From Draconibacterium mangrovi (GTDB lineage: Bacteria > Bacteroidota > Bacteroidia > Bacteroidales > Prolixibacteraceae): a stretch of DNA of 64,000 nt. This document shows, piece after piece, positions 36,998-46,182 of the stretch (position 1 is the first letter of the stretch; each line of letters opens with the position of its first letter). The stretch is taken from assembly GCF_010586825.1 (NCBI RefSeq), contig NZ_JAAAGB010000001.1:124001-188000 (forward strand). The letters are read 5' to 3'. A model generated the notes under the pieces. The model had not been told where the DNA came from, did no database searches, and saw nothing but the letters and a program-made list of their open reading frames with translations. The position numbers and the translations under genes are program-made.

Positions 36998-39445
36998 CTA
37001 TAATTTCATTAGAAGTATTTCCTGACCGGCAATTGTTTCCAAATCATACTCATATACTTTTTTCAACTCCGGCAGTTTCACTTCTTCAGCATTTACTTTT
37101 GGCTCCTTTATTTTAGGAATGGAATAAAACGGATTTGGATTTTCGCCGGTAGCCTCTTTCAAACCGTCACCAGTTAAAGGAACATAAGAACGAATACGGC
37201 AATTTCCGCCCAGTTTCGATCGGATAACCGCGGTTTGTACTTCACCATTCTCCCATTTTATGTCTACTTCAAAACCTCCCCGAGCCACCAATCCGCTCAC
37301 CGATCCATTACTCCATTTTGACGGAAGAGCCGGAAGCAAGTGAATGGCTCCGTGCTGACTTTGCATCAACATTTCGGCAATTCCTGCTGTGCAACCAAAA
37401 TTCCCGTCAATCTGAAAAGGCGGGTGCGCATCAAACAGGTTCGGATAAGTACCACCGCTCATTCTTCTGCCGCTACGCGCAACAGGTTTTAGCTGGTCGG
37501 TAATTAGTTTGTAGGCATGATCACCATCGAGCAAACGTGCCCAAAGATTTACTTTCCATCCCATCGACCAACCGGTTGATTCGTCGCCGCGGGCTACCAG
37601 CGAAGTGCGTGCAGCCTCAAATAATTCGGGCGAATGGTAAGGTGATATTTGGTTGGAAGGGTAAAGTCCAAATAAATGCGATATGTGCCTGTGATGATCG
37701 TTGGGATTATCCCAATCGTACATCCACTCCTGCAGTTGGCCCCAGTTTCCAATTTGCATGGGAGGCAGTTTCTGCATGGTAGCCTTTATTTTTTCCACCA
37801 GGACTGTATCAGTTTCTAAAACTTCAGCGGCTTTAACAGTTATCGAAAACAAATCGAAAAGCAGCTGGTTATCCATGGTTGTTCCGGCGGCAATATTTGA
37901 TCCGTGACCTGCCGGAGTATTTTCGGGTGAAACAGAAGGCGAAACCACCAGCCATCCATTTTCGGGTTCTTCAATCAAAAAATCAAGGAAAAACAATGTT
38001 GCTCCTTTCATGGCCGGATAAACACTTTTCAGGTATTCTGTATCTCCGTTATAAGCATATTTATCGTAAAGATGCTGCGATAACCATGCACCACCCATTA
38101 GCCACATGCCCCAGGTAGCGCCATCAATTGGCCCGTTAATACGCCAGATATCGGTATTATGGTGCAATACCCAGCCATTGGCACCGTACATATCCTGCGC
38201 AGTTTTTTGGCCGGTTTCCGATAATTCTTTTACCATCTGAATAAGCGGTTCATTCAATTCGCTCAGGTTGGTATTTTCCGATGGCCAGTAATTCATCTCG
38301 GCATTAATATTAACCGTGTATTTACTGTCCCACGGCGGCATTAACTGGTCGTTCCAAATCCCCTGCAAATTGGCGGGCTGACCACCCGGGCGCGACGATG
38401 AAATAAGTAGGTACCTGCCAAACTGAAAATAAAGCTCCACCAACTGCGGATCGTCTGTCGTTGCAAATTCTTCCACCCGAACATCCGTCATTTTATTAAC
38501 CGATTCGGTTTCTCCCAAATCAAAATCAACTCGTTTAAAATAGCTCTGGTAATCAGCGATATGATCATCTAATAAATCCTTGTATTTTTTCTGGATGGCT
38601 GCCTGCAAATATTGGGTTGCACGCTCGTTGGCATTTCCACTAATATCGTTGTAATTGTTAAAATTGGTGGCCATCGAAATAATGATGGTTGCCGCTTTTG
38701 CGTTACTCACAGTCAGCTCCGATTCATCGGCTGTAACTTCTCCACCTTCGTTTAGTATTTTTACCCGGGTTTCGAATTCTACAGCTCCTTTAACACCTTC
38801 ATGGCTACTGGTAACTCCTGTCATCACCAACTCGTCGTTTCCGTTGGTGGTAACCGTGACCTTCGTAGGCCGGTCAAGCGTTGCCGAAAAGTTCAATGCA
38901 CCTGATTTATCTGCAGAAATATGCGCCACAATAACCTGGTCGGGGAAAGATGAAAACACCTCCGTTTTGTAATTTACTTCTCCAACCTGGTAGCTTGATG
39001 AAGCCACAGCCGTTTCCAGATTCAATTCACGCGAATAGTTGCTTACATCTTGGTGCCCTTCAAAGGTCAACTTCAGATTCCCTGCAGTTTGGTAGGGCAT
39101 TCCATGCGATTTTTTGGTGATAAAATCACGATTAACGAGATCCTGTGCTTCTTTGTATTTTCCATCGAAAATCAACTGACGCACCTTTTTTAATGATGCT
39201 TTGGCATCCGGATTATCGTTTCGGTTGGGTTGTCCGGCCCAAATGGTATTCTCGTTTAACTGAATTATTTCGTTTTCAGGGTTTCCGTATATCATCGCCC
39301 CCAAACGGCCATTTCCAACCGGAAGTGCTTCAACCCATTGTTCTGCCGGCTTATCGTAGCGCAGCTTAAGTAAAGTTTCGTCTTCGGGTTGTTGCTGTGC
39401 GCAGGCACAAAAGGCAATGAATAATAAAAATACAAATCTCTTCAT
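36998..39445 (-). CDS. GH95 alpha-L-galactosidase/alpha-L-fucosidase family enzyme
   Basis: Inverting GH95 enzyme. In Bacteroides ovatus a GH95 in a xylan locus acts as alpha-L-galactosidase on complex corn glucuronoarabinoxylan, and that is the favoured role here. Fucosidase activity on another polymer is the alternative. The signal peptide ends in AFCACA and may be a lipoprotein signal. Family motifs are the opening [16 protein letters not shown] with [11 protein letters not shown], the barrel [32 protein letters not shown], and the [16 protein letters not shown] motif carrying the catalytic Asp. 815 residues is normal. It lies 50 bp after GH43-CBM6 and abuts GH8. Confidence 0.9.
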   Translation of the reverse strand: MKRFVFLLFIAFCACAQQQPEDETLLKLRYDKPAEQWVEALPVGNGRLGAMIYGNPENEIIQLNENTIWAGQPNRNDNPDAKASLKKVRQLIFDGKYKEAQDLVNRDFITKKSHGMPYQTAGNLKLTFEGHQDVSNYSRELNLETAVASSSYQVGEVNYKTEVFSSFPDQVIVAHISADKSGALNFSATLDRPTKVTVTTNGNDELVMTGVTSSHEGVKGAVEFETRVKILNEGGEVTADESELTVSNAKAATIIISMATNFNNYNDISGNANERATQYLQAAIQKKYKDLLDDHIADYQSYFKRVDFDLGETESVNKMTDVRVEEFATTDDPQLVELYFQFGRYLLISSSRPGGQPANLQGIWNDQLMPPWDSKYTVNINAEMNYWPSENTNLSELNEPLIQMVKELSETGQKTAQDMYGANGWVLHHNTDIWRINGPIDGATWGMWLMGGAWLSQHLYDKYAYNGDTEYLKSVYPAMKGATLFFLDFLIEEPENGWLVVSPSVSPENTPAGHGSNIAAGTTMDNQLLFDLFSITVKAAEVLETDTVLVEKIKATMQKLPPMQIGNWGQLQEWMYDWDNPNDHHRHISHLFGLYPSNQISPYHSPELFEAARTSLVARGDESTGWSMGWKVNLWARLLDGDHAYKLITDQLKPVARSGRRMSGGTYPNLFDAHPPFQIDGNFGCTAGIAEMLMQSQHGAIHLLPALPSKWSNGSVSGLVARGGFEVDIKWENGEVQTAVIRSKLGGNCRIRSYVPLTGDGLKEATGENPNPFYSIPKIKEPKVNAEEVKLPELKKVYEYDLETIAGQEILLMKL

Positions 39446-39494
39446 CTTTCCAGATTATTAACCCTCTTCTTACAAAGAGGCATTTCTTCTTGTT

Positions 39495-40847
39495 CTATTC
39501 AAAACTTATCCAGTCTATTTCCACCGGATTATCGTTCGCCGCCACCACAAAAATATTATGGATACCGGGCTCAACTTTGTTTATTTTTGTTTTTGATACG
39601 GTCATTTCTTTACTTTCCGGCACATTTATTTCAGCCAGAACAGGGCCATCCACTGCATCAATTCTCAGTTCTACTTTTCCACCGTTTAGTGCACCGGCAT
39701 TCACCACAACTTTTCCGGTGTTCTTCTTTTCAAAGTTTACCGTGTTGTATGAAATCCAGGCACCTTTATTGGCCAGGGTGGTTTTCCATCCTGCGAAAGT
39801 ATTGGTGGTATCGTTAAAAGCTATTGTTGCGCCATTTTCGCTTATTGCGCTGTAGCGGTCGAGCTGAATTTTACCGGATGCCGGGGTTACACCAACACCT
39901 CGTTTGGTTGGAATAACTTTTTGAATGGTTCCATCGGCATTAAAAAACAGGCTATCGATACACACCGAACGGTTCTTATCAAAATGAGGTGAATAATCGT
40001 TATGGTGATAGAACAAATACCACTGATCGTTATATTCAACCAACGAATGATGGTTAGTCCAGCACCCTGTTTCCGATTTGTCCATAATCACTCCGGTCAT
40101 GGTAAACGGGCCTTCGGGGCTATCGCCCATGGCGTACTCCAACCGTTCGGTATCGTTTTCCACATGAGGAAAAGTGAGGTAGTACTTTCCGTTTCGCTCA
40201 AAAACAAACGGGCCCTCTTTCATTCCTCTTTCGGGCAAATTGGCAATGGCAACCGGCTTCGTTGCCAGTTCTGTCATGTTCTCTTTTAGTTTTGCCACGT
40301 AAATGTTGCCCATCGAATAATATAAATAAGCTTGTCCGTCTTTGTCGATCAAAACATTTGGATCGATACCAAAAATACCTTCAATAGCATTTTCCTCCGG
40401 AACGTAAGGACCTTCAGGTTTATCGGCTACGGCCACTCCAATTCCAAAACCTTTGCGCCCGTTAGGGCCCGCTACATTTTTATTGGCCGGAAAGTAGAAA
40501 TAATATTTTCCGTTGCGCTCGATACAATCAGGTGCCCACATACTGTGTGAGGTAGAATCAACCCAAGCCACTTTATTCTGGCTAACAATTACGCCATGGT
40601 CGGTCCATTCGCCAAGATCTTCAGATGAAAACACATGGTAATCGGGCATACAAAACCAGTTCTCGCGCAGGTTCTTATTAGGCGGAGCCGGAATGTCGTG
40701 CGAAGGAAAAACGTAAACCTTTCCGTTCATTACACGTGCCGTAGGATCGGCCGAAAACTGATCTCTTATTATCGGATTTTGTGCCAAAACCGTAAATGCC
40801 GGTACTACAAAGAGCAGGGCAAGGATAAAGTATTTTTTGAAATTCAT
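39495..40847 (-). CDS. exported GH43 with C-terminal CBM6-like module
   Basis: Probable arabinofuranosidase or beta-xylosidase acting in the periplasm or at the surface. Signal peptide ends in FTVLAQ. The GH43 domain (about 25-320) has base Asp34 in SADPTAR, Asp162 in GIDPNV and acid Glu211 in KEGPFVF. The stretch from about 325 (FAGWKTTLANKGAWISY, GGKVELRIDAVDGPVLAE, GIHNIFVVA, ending VEIDWISFE) is a typical CBM6, which often binds xylan. It resembles the cytoplasmic GH43 at 5442 in its opening and is probably a distant paralogue. In the GH97-to-GH51 operon, 46 bp after GH67. Confidence 0.9.
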   Translation of the reverse strand: MNFKKYFILALLFVVPAFTVLAQNPIIRDQFSADPTARVMNGKVYVFPSHDIPAPPNKNLRENWFCMPDYHVFSSEDLGEWTDHGVIVSQNKVAWVDSTSHSMWAPDCIERNGKYYFYFPANKNVAGPNGRKGFGIGVAVADKPEGPYVPEENAIEGIFGIDPNVLIDKDGQAYLYYSMGNIYVAKLKENMTELATKPVAIANLPERGMKEGPFVFERNGKYYLTFPHVENDTERLEYAMGDSPEGPFTMTGVIMDKSETGCWTNHHSLVEYNDQWYLFYHHNDYSPHFDKNRSVCIDSLFFNADGTIQKVIPTKRGVGVTPASGKIQLDRYSAISENGATIAFNDTTNTFAGWKTTLANKGAWISYNTVNFEKKNTGKVVVNAGALNGGKVELRIDAVDGPVLAEINVPESKEMTVSKTKINKVEPGIHNIFVVAANDNPVEIDWISFE

Positions 40848-40892
40848 TTTAATTAGGTTATAGGTATAATTATTTTCAACTTGTGATTCTAA

Positions 40893-42965
40893 CTACCGAC
40901 TCCGTCGAACCCGCTGTCTGTCACGTTCGAGCAGCTCATCCAGGTTAAATAATGGCCGTTCCAGTTCATAAGGGATTGGTTGTTTACTGAATTGCTGAAA
41001 ATACAGCAAACAGGCGTCTTTCCATTCCTGTGCATTCATGCCCTGTTCCGTAAGTTTATGCTGAACTGCTGCAAATCGTTCCGCATCGACAAAACGTTCT
41101 GCCTTGTCCCAAACCCGCTGAAATTCGCGCACTTGTTTCACTCCTTCGTCATACCGATAGCATAGCTCATTCCAAAGCGTTCTGTTATTTTTCATTTTAT
41201 GATCCCACGAAACATGGTGAAACCAAAGCAAATACGCCTCGGGACAGGTATTCAGGTCGGCTAACTGGCCGGCAAGCGGCTCGTGGTATTGGCTAATTGC
41301 ATCGCTGCCCGAAGCCGTACGATCGAATCCAATTCCTAAAGAATCGGCCTGATGATAATACGGAGGAGTCCAGTCTGCACGCATACCACGTGGAGCCCAC
41401 CATGGCCCGGGGCCGTAATGTGCGTGTGCTGAGAAAATATGATGAAGCCCCAAAGGCATCATGTAATTAACAGTAGCTTCATGACTGTTGAGCATCATTT
41501 GTTTCACGGGTTGTAAAAACGACGGATTCCACTCCAGGTCATAAGAGCTTGTTTCTTTATCAATATTTTGTGGCCCGAACGTAAGTTTCAACCATTCATC
41601 GGCTATTTGTGCACTGCTAATCGAATGATCCCAGGCTTGCCGCCCAAAAGCATACCAGTTGGCCTGAGCAAAATCGTGACCACACCAGTTGGCATCGAGC
41701 CCGATGTTTGCAACGCCCGCAATAGCGCTGTATTTCTGATTAAAAAGACTGCCATCGGTGCAACGGGCAACCGTACTGCCTGCACCTTCCTGCCAGGTTT
41801 CGCTTTTTAGAAATTCTTCCCACATGGTAGCCAGAAAAACCAGATGCACCGACTGTCCGAGATATTCCTTTGTAACCTGCAATTCGGGCATTACAGTTGT
41901 CTTTTTCATGGCACCAAATAAGGGGCTAAACGGTTCGCGTGGCTGAAAATCGATAGGACCGTTTTTTACCTGAATGATCACATTGTCATGAAATTGTCCA
42001 TCCAGTGGCATAAATTCATTGTACGCTTGTTTGGCACGGTCTTCATCCGATGGATCATAAACAAAGGCACGCCACATTACAATACCGTTGTAGGGTTCGA
42101 GCGCTTCGGCCATCATATTGGCACCATCGGCATGGTTACGCCCAAAGTTTTGTGGTCCGGGCTGTCCTTCGCTGTTTGCCTTTACCAGGAAACCACCAAA
42201 ATCGGGAATTAACGTATATATTTCTTTTACTTTCTCCTTCCACCAGGCTTTTACAGCAGGATCAAAAGGGTCGGCAGTTTCGAGGCCACCAATTACTTCA
42301 GGCGAAGCAAAGTTAACAGCCAGATAAGTTTTTATTCCGTAAGGGCGCAGTACATCGGCAACAGCTTTTGCCCGCTCCAAAACAGGTGTTGTTAATACGG
42401 ATGGTGAAGCATTTACATTGTTCAGTACGGTAGCATTAATTCCTACCGAAGCATTGGCACGGGCATACTCTTTCCAAAGGTTTAAATCGCCTGAAGTAAC
42501 TTCCAGAGAATCGATTCCACGCCAAAAAATGGAACGTCCGGCGTACCCCCGTTCAACGCTTCCATCCAGGTTATCCCAATGGTTTAGTATGCGCAAATTA
42601 TACGACGGATTTACAATTTCTTCAGCTATTGATTCACCGCTTTGTTGCCTGCGCAAAATTTCGAAAGCGCCGTATAGTAAGCCTGCATCAGTTTTGGCTT
42701 GTATACTTTTATCGTTTATACGAAAGCCATCGTTTTCCAACAGGTCATCTTTTACAATCTTCAACTCAATAAGCTGACCGGCTTTTCCCTGCCAACCATT
42801 CTTTAGTTCGTTAATTGCAATGTCGATGGTAGGCGATTTTTTTGAACACCTCACTTCAACCGGGATAGTGCTATTGGCTCTCAGCCACAGCTTGTGACCA
42901 TTTTCGGCCCCTACTCCGGTGCTTATTAAAACAAATGCAAAAAGTACTGTCAGTAACTTGATCAT
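40893..42965 (-). CDS. GH67 alpha-glucuronidase, exported
   Basis: Removes (4-O-methyl)glucuronic acid from the non-reducing terminal xylose of aldouronic acids, complementing the GH115. The longest frame begins with TTG at 42989. The ATG at 42965 gives a clean signal peptide ending in STGVGA and is preferred. Family motifs are YNLRILNHWDNLDGSVERGYAG, FLVKANSEGQPGPQ (active-site Glu), GANMMAEAL, VKNGPIDFQPREPFSPLFG, and the C-terminal HAHYGPGPWWAPRG and HHVSWDHKM. The ~690-residue length fits. It follows GH97 by 26 bp. Confidence 0.94.
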   Translation of the reverse strand: MIKLLTVLFAFVLISTGVGAENGHKLWLRANSTIPVEVRCSKKSPTIDIAINELKNGWQGKAGQLIELKIVKDDLLENDGFRINDKSIQAKTDAGLLYGAFEILRRQQSGESIAEEIVNPSYNLRILNHWDNLDGSVERGYAGRSIFWRGIDSLEVTSGDLNLWKEYARANASVGINATVLNNVNASPSVLTTPVLERAKAVADVLRPYGIKTYLAVNFASPEVIGGLETADPFDPAVKAWWKEKVKEIYTLIPDFGGFLVKANSEGQPGPQNFGRNHADGANMMAEALEPYNGIVMWRAFVYDPSDEDRAKQAYNEFMPLDGQFHDNVIIQVKNGPIDFQPREPFSPLFGAMKKTTVMPELQVTKEYLGQSVHLVFLATMWEEFLKSETWQEGAGSTVARCTDGSLFNQKYSAIAGVANIGLDANWCGHDFAQANWYAFGRQAWDHSISSAQIADEWLKLTFGPQNIDKETSSYDLEWNPSFLQPVKQMMLNSHEATVNYMMPLGLHHIFSAHAHYGPGPWWAPRGMRADWTPPYYHQADSLGIGFDRTASGSDAISQYHEPLAGQLADLNTCPEAYLLWFHHVSWDHKMKNNRTLWNELCYRYDEGVKQVREFQRVWDKAERFVDAERFAAVQHKLTEQGMNAQEWKDACLLYFQQFSKQPIPYELERPLFNLDELLERDRQRVRRSR

Positions 42966-42991
42966 TCTCTTTAAATTTCTTTTTGTCAATT

Positions 42992-44947
42992 CTATTTCTG
43001 GTTCACGATCAGTAGCCCGCCATTGCCCGGAATCGAAATATTTATTTCCTGACTTTTCGCCAGTCGTTCCGTTTCAAGCTTTCCATTCAAAGCTGCATCG
43101 TCGCTATATATCTGATAGTTACTTCCGGCAGCTATCATTGGTAACTTTATCGTTAACTCCTGGGTTTCTTTCTGTGCGTTAATACCGGCCACATACCAGG
43201 TATCGCCATGTCTGCGTGCCAAAACCACATATTTCCCGGGATAACCGTCGATAAAACGTACTTCGTCCCAGGTGGTAGGTACTTCTTTCAGAAAATTAAT
43301 GGCCCACTCAGGGGCATCAGTAAGGTTATTGGGCGCCAGTGCAAAATGCTGAACTGCACTTTGAAACAAAACAGCTGTTGCCAGGGCATAAACATCCGAA
43401 GTCATTCGCTTTGTTCCTCTTCCCGGCGTATTGTTGGCATTGTAAAACTCGTTTAGGGCACTTCCTCCAAAATCCATGCTACCAACGGCATTGCGGATAA
43501 ATGGATGCAAACAGCCATTTGTGGCTTCGAGATCGCAGCTTCGTTGACCGAAATGCAGATTTTCGCTGGCACGAACAGCTTCGGAAGAGGCAAAGTTCGG
43601 AAACATGCGTTCCCATCCACGTGGTAAAGTACAACCGTGAAAAACAACCAACAGACCGTAATCATTGGCATCGTATAAAATGTCTTCATACACCTTCATG
43701 GTTACCTGTTTGTCGCCACCAAAAAAATCAACTTTAATACCGCGAATTCCAATTCGTTGCATCCAGGCCATTTCTTTGCGTCGGATAATGGTATTATCCA
43801 TAATTCCACGTGGCCCCTGCGGAGCATCGTTCCAGTAACCGTTCGAATTGTACCACAAATACAAAGCAACATCTTTTGAAGCTGCATATTTTGCCAGTTC
43901 TTCAATTTTATCGCGACCAATCTGCGTATCCCACAAAGCATCTACCAGAACGGTTTCAAATCCCATTGCAGCACTAAAATCAATGTATTCTTTTTGAACA
44001 TCAAAAGTTGTTGCACCGTCCATTTTTATGATCCAACTCCAACTTCCGCTTCCGTATTTATATTCTTGCGAGGCCTCGTAAAGTGGCTCCACAACATCGA
44101 AAGGAATGGTGGTTTCTACAATAGGTGCCAGCGTTTCGCCAACGGTAATGGTTCGCCAGGGAGTAAAACCCGGCAAGGGAATTCCGGCAGTGTTGGTGCC
44201 GTTCCCGTTATTTTCTTCTTGTAAAGGATATGCAATCGAGTAGGTTTTGTCTTCATTTCCAACCAGACGGCTGGCACAATAACGGCTGTCGACTCCGGTT
44301 TCCGATATCAGTACCCAACCGGCATCGTTCACTTTAAACAGACAAGGGAAAGTGTATCCAAATCCCCATCCGTTTTTCCCCATTTCATCATCGAGGGTAT
44401 AATCAGTTTCGTAACTTGGAGCGGTGCGGGCAAAACCGGTCATGGGTTTCATTTGCGGGCACAAAAAGGTTGTTGTTCCTTCGGGGAATACAAATCCTGT
44501 TGATTCGCTGTTTACCACACAACTCCGGGTTTCTTTTTGCGGATGCACTTTATAGCGAAAGGCTATATTGTTATTGCTTACCTGAAAGACAACATCTAAA
44601 ACTGTTTTTTCATCTTTCTGAAATGAAAAAACAGCTTCGTTAGCCTTGTAATCTACCTTGCTTTGTTTGATGTTTCGAAGTTCGTATGAGTCGTGTATCT
44701 CACTTCTTTCAATCGATTCGGAAAGGGTAAGTTCCTGGGTAAAATCGCCAATATTGGTTTCCATTCCAAGAGGCGATTCTTTTATGAAAGTTTTACCGTT
44801 TAACAAAACGCTATAAACAGGTACTCCATTATCTATTTTTACTGAAACAACAAGTTTTCCATCAGGACTTGTTATCTGATTTTGTTGAGCTGAAATTGGG
44901 CCAAGAATAAGAATAAAAAATATTGCCAGAATATAATTTTTCACCAT
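42992..44947 (-). CDS. GH97 family, retaining-type (alpha-galactosidase-like)
   Basis: Exported alpha-glycoside hydrolase. Signal peptide ends in GPISAQ. An N-terminal super-beta-sandwich runs to about 260, the barrel follows from about 300 (GSGSWSWI, FETVLVDALWD), and a short C-terminal sheet ends the protein. The segment GIRGIKVDFFGGD has Asp at the position of the nucleophile in retaining GH97 alpha-galactosidases. Inverting SusB-like members use glutamate bases elsewhere. A role in removing galactosyl groups from complex xylan side chains, next to the GH95, is an inference. First gene of its operon, with direct repeats and a promoter-like box about 100-170 bp upstream. Confidence 0.88.
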   Translation of the reverse strand: MVKNYILAIFFILILGPISAQQNQITSPDGKLVVSVKIDNGVPVYSVLLNGKTFIKESPLGMETNIGDFTQELTLSESIERSEIHDSYELRNIKQSKVDYKANEAVFSFQKDEKTVLDVVFQVSNNNIAFRYKVHPQKETRSCVVNSESTGFVFPEGTTTFLCPQMKPMTGFARTAPSYETDYTLDDEMGKNGWGFGYTFPCLFKVNDAGWVLISETGVDSRYCASRLVGNEDKTYSIAYPLQEENNGNGTNTAGIPLPGFTPWRTITVGETLAPIVETTIPFDVVEPLYEASQEYKYGSGSWSWIIKMDGATTFDVQKEYIDFSAAMGFETVLVDALWDTQIGRDKIEELAKYAASKDVALYLWYNSNGYWNDAPQGPRGIMDNTIIRRKEMAWMQRIGIRGIKVDFFGGDKQVTMKVYEDILYDANDYGLLVVFHGCTLPRGWERMFPNFASSEAVRASENLHFGQRSCDLEATNGCLHPFIRNAVGSMDFGGSALNEFYNANNTPGRGTKRMTSDVYALATAVLFQSAVQHFALAPNNLTDAPEWAINFLKEVPTTWDEVRFIDGYPGKYVVLARRHGDTWYVAGINAQKETQELTIKLPMIAAGSNYQIYSDDAALNGKLETERLAKSQEINISIPGNGGLLIVNQK

Positions 44948-45047
44948 CTGTTTGAATTAGTTTTAATTGATTTAGTTTTCTATATATCTCTCTCACCAAC
45001 CGCCTGCTTCTTTCATTTCATCTGACTCCGGAAACAAACGATTCTTT

Positions 45048-45056
45048 CAAAAATTA
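45048..45056 (-). promoter_or_regulatory. weak promoter-like box TAATTTTTG for the GH97 operon
   Basis: On the minus strand TAATTTTTG is one base longer than TAnnTTTG. It is kept because its distance to the upstream repeats (about 35 bp) mirrors the layout at the GH43 lipoprotein promoter. Confidence 0.3.
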
Positions 45057-45090
45057 AAGTAACCTCAATATCACCGATTATATTTTTTAT

Positions 45091-45119
45091 TTTAGATAAT
45101 CTAATTCTAATTTTAGATA
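45091..45119 (-). promoter_or_regulatory. 21-bp-spaced TTTAGATA direct repeats, candidate HTCS site (GH97 promoter)
   Basis: TTTAGATA occurs at 45091-45098 and again at 45112-45119, exactly 21 bp apart and in the same orientation, so both lie on one face of the helix. One copy agrees with TTTAGACA before the GH43 lipoprotein gene at seven of eight bases, and both sites are followed downstream by a -7-like box at similar distance. Proposed as a binding site of the window's HTCS. Confidence 0.4.
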
Positions 45120-45185
45120 TTATTTGAAAATTCCGTTGGAATTAGCCCCAGCCAGCAAGCCTTTAAGCAAATTTATGAATAAAAA

Positions 45186-45246
45186 GGCCTCAAAATGGAA
45201 TACGCAACAATCCGCTTCCGGGTCTGTTGCATATTACATTGAGGCC
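45186..45246 (-). terminator. long intrinsic terminator closing the esterase cluster
   Basis: GGCCTCAA (45186-45193) pairs with TTGAGGCC (45239-45246). The stem continues inward with GCAACA/TGTTGC and AATA/TATT, and on the minus strand it is followed by TTTTTATT. It lies 12 bp past the alpha/beta hydrolase stop. Confidence 0.85.
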
Positions 45247-45258
45247 TCCGTTTAAGTT

Positions 45259-46149
45259 CTAATTTTTCGATTCAAATTTCCATTCATCATCGTTACACAA
45301 CCCGCAGTCGTCGCCTACAAACATTTTCGATGCTTCCTCATCGCCTTTCATCTGCCAACGGTACCAGGCGGTTGCCACTTTTGCAAATTCGCCACCATGC
45401 GGCTCACGATAAGTTCCGCCATGGCCCACATCCAAATTTGCCACATATACCGGCACATGGTTGATACGTTTGTAATCGTCCATTCCGTTGTTGTAGGCAA
45501 TATCCGTTTCGCCACCCAAAAGGTAAAGCGTAGGTGTATGTAACTTTTTGAGGTCGTCTTTTACCAAAGCCGGCATTCCCGGCATACCTCCGCCCGGAGT
45601 TGGTAAAACACCGCTGTTGCACACCACCACAGTCGTAACACGCGGGTCGGGTGCCATTTCAAGGGTTTGTAGCCCTCCGCACGACATTCCGCTTACAGCG
45701 ATGTTTTCCACATCTACTTTTTTGTAATACGGACTGTTTTTATCGTTGTTTTGTGCGATAGCCCAATCAATGGCATCGGTTAACTGCGACGATTGTGAAC
45801 GGCCACCGCCACGTTCGCCTTCTGCCGGCATTGGGCCAATGGCAATTACCAAAAATCCGTGCGATGCCACTTCGTTTAGAAAGTTAATGTGCTCCCATGG
45901 CGAGTTGGCACAAGCTCCGTTTCCCCAGGCAATAACAGGCAATTTGCTTTTCTTACCAAAAACACTCAAATCCTGTGGCCGGAAAACGGTGTGTGTTGCC
46001 AGCGAAGGCTCAGAAATCATAATGGCTTTGTATTCGCCGGTTCCGCCGTCTTCAACCACTCGTGAAGCACTTTCCTGTGCTGTAAGCTGATTGGCAAACA
46101 CTGCCGCCAATGCAATTAGTAAAAATAAAACTCTGTGTATTTTTTTCAT
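45259..46149 (-). CDS. exported alpha/beta hydrolase (esterase), family unclear
   Basis: A 296-residue secreted esterase of the dienelactone-hydrolase/PET-hydrolase-like fold. Signal peptide ends in NQLTAQ. It has oxyanion-loop region IAWGNGACANSPW, a nucleophile elbow GMSCGG with Ser at about 155, an acidic residue in GGETDIAY, and a His in DVGHGGTY. A Cys pair in CGLCNDD near the C-terminus may form a disulfide. It does not carry the CE15 glucuronoyl-esterase signature. As last gene of the esterase cluster it probably cleaves an acetyl or aromatic ester of xylan, but no substrate can be read from sequence. Confidence 0.75.
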   Translation of the reverse strand: MKKIHRVLFLLIALAAVFANQLTAQESASRVVEDGGTGEYKAIMISEPSLATHTVFRPQDLSVFGKKSKLPVIAWGNGACANSPWEHINFLNEVASHGFLVIAIGPMPAEGERGGGRSQSSQLTDAIDWAIAQNNDKNSPYYKKVDVENIAVSGMSCGGLQTLEMAPDPRVTTVVVCNSGVLPTPGGGMPGMPALVKDDLKKLHTPTLYLLGGETDIAYNNGMDDYKRINHVPVYVANLDVGHGGTYREPHGGEFAKVATAWYRWQMKGDEEASKMFVGDDCGLCNDDEWKFESKN

Positions 46150-46182
46150 TTTAATTCTGATTTATATTTTATACGTCTATAA

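Larger units (their letters stand above)
44948..45185. other. regulatory intergenic region of the GH97 operon
   Basis: Non-coding and AT-rich. It carries the promoter-like box (45048-45056) and the paired TTTAGATA repeats (45091-45119). No ORF is credible here. Confidence 0.5.

Noticed and set aside
42965-42989. TTG-initiated N-terminal extension of GH67, and the like for the second GH3, xusE and the GH43 lipoprotein
   Set aside because: In each case an ATG 3-24 bp downstream gives a normal signal peptide, so the TTG extensions were trimmed.
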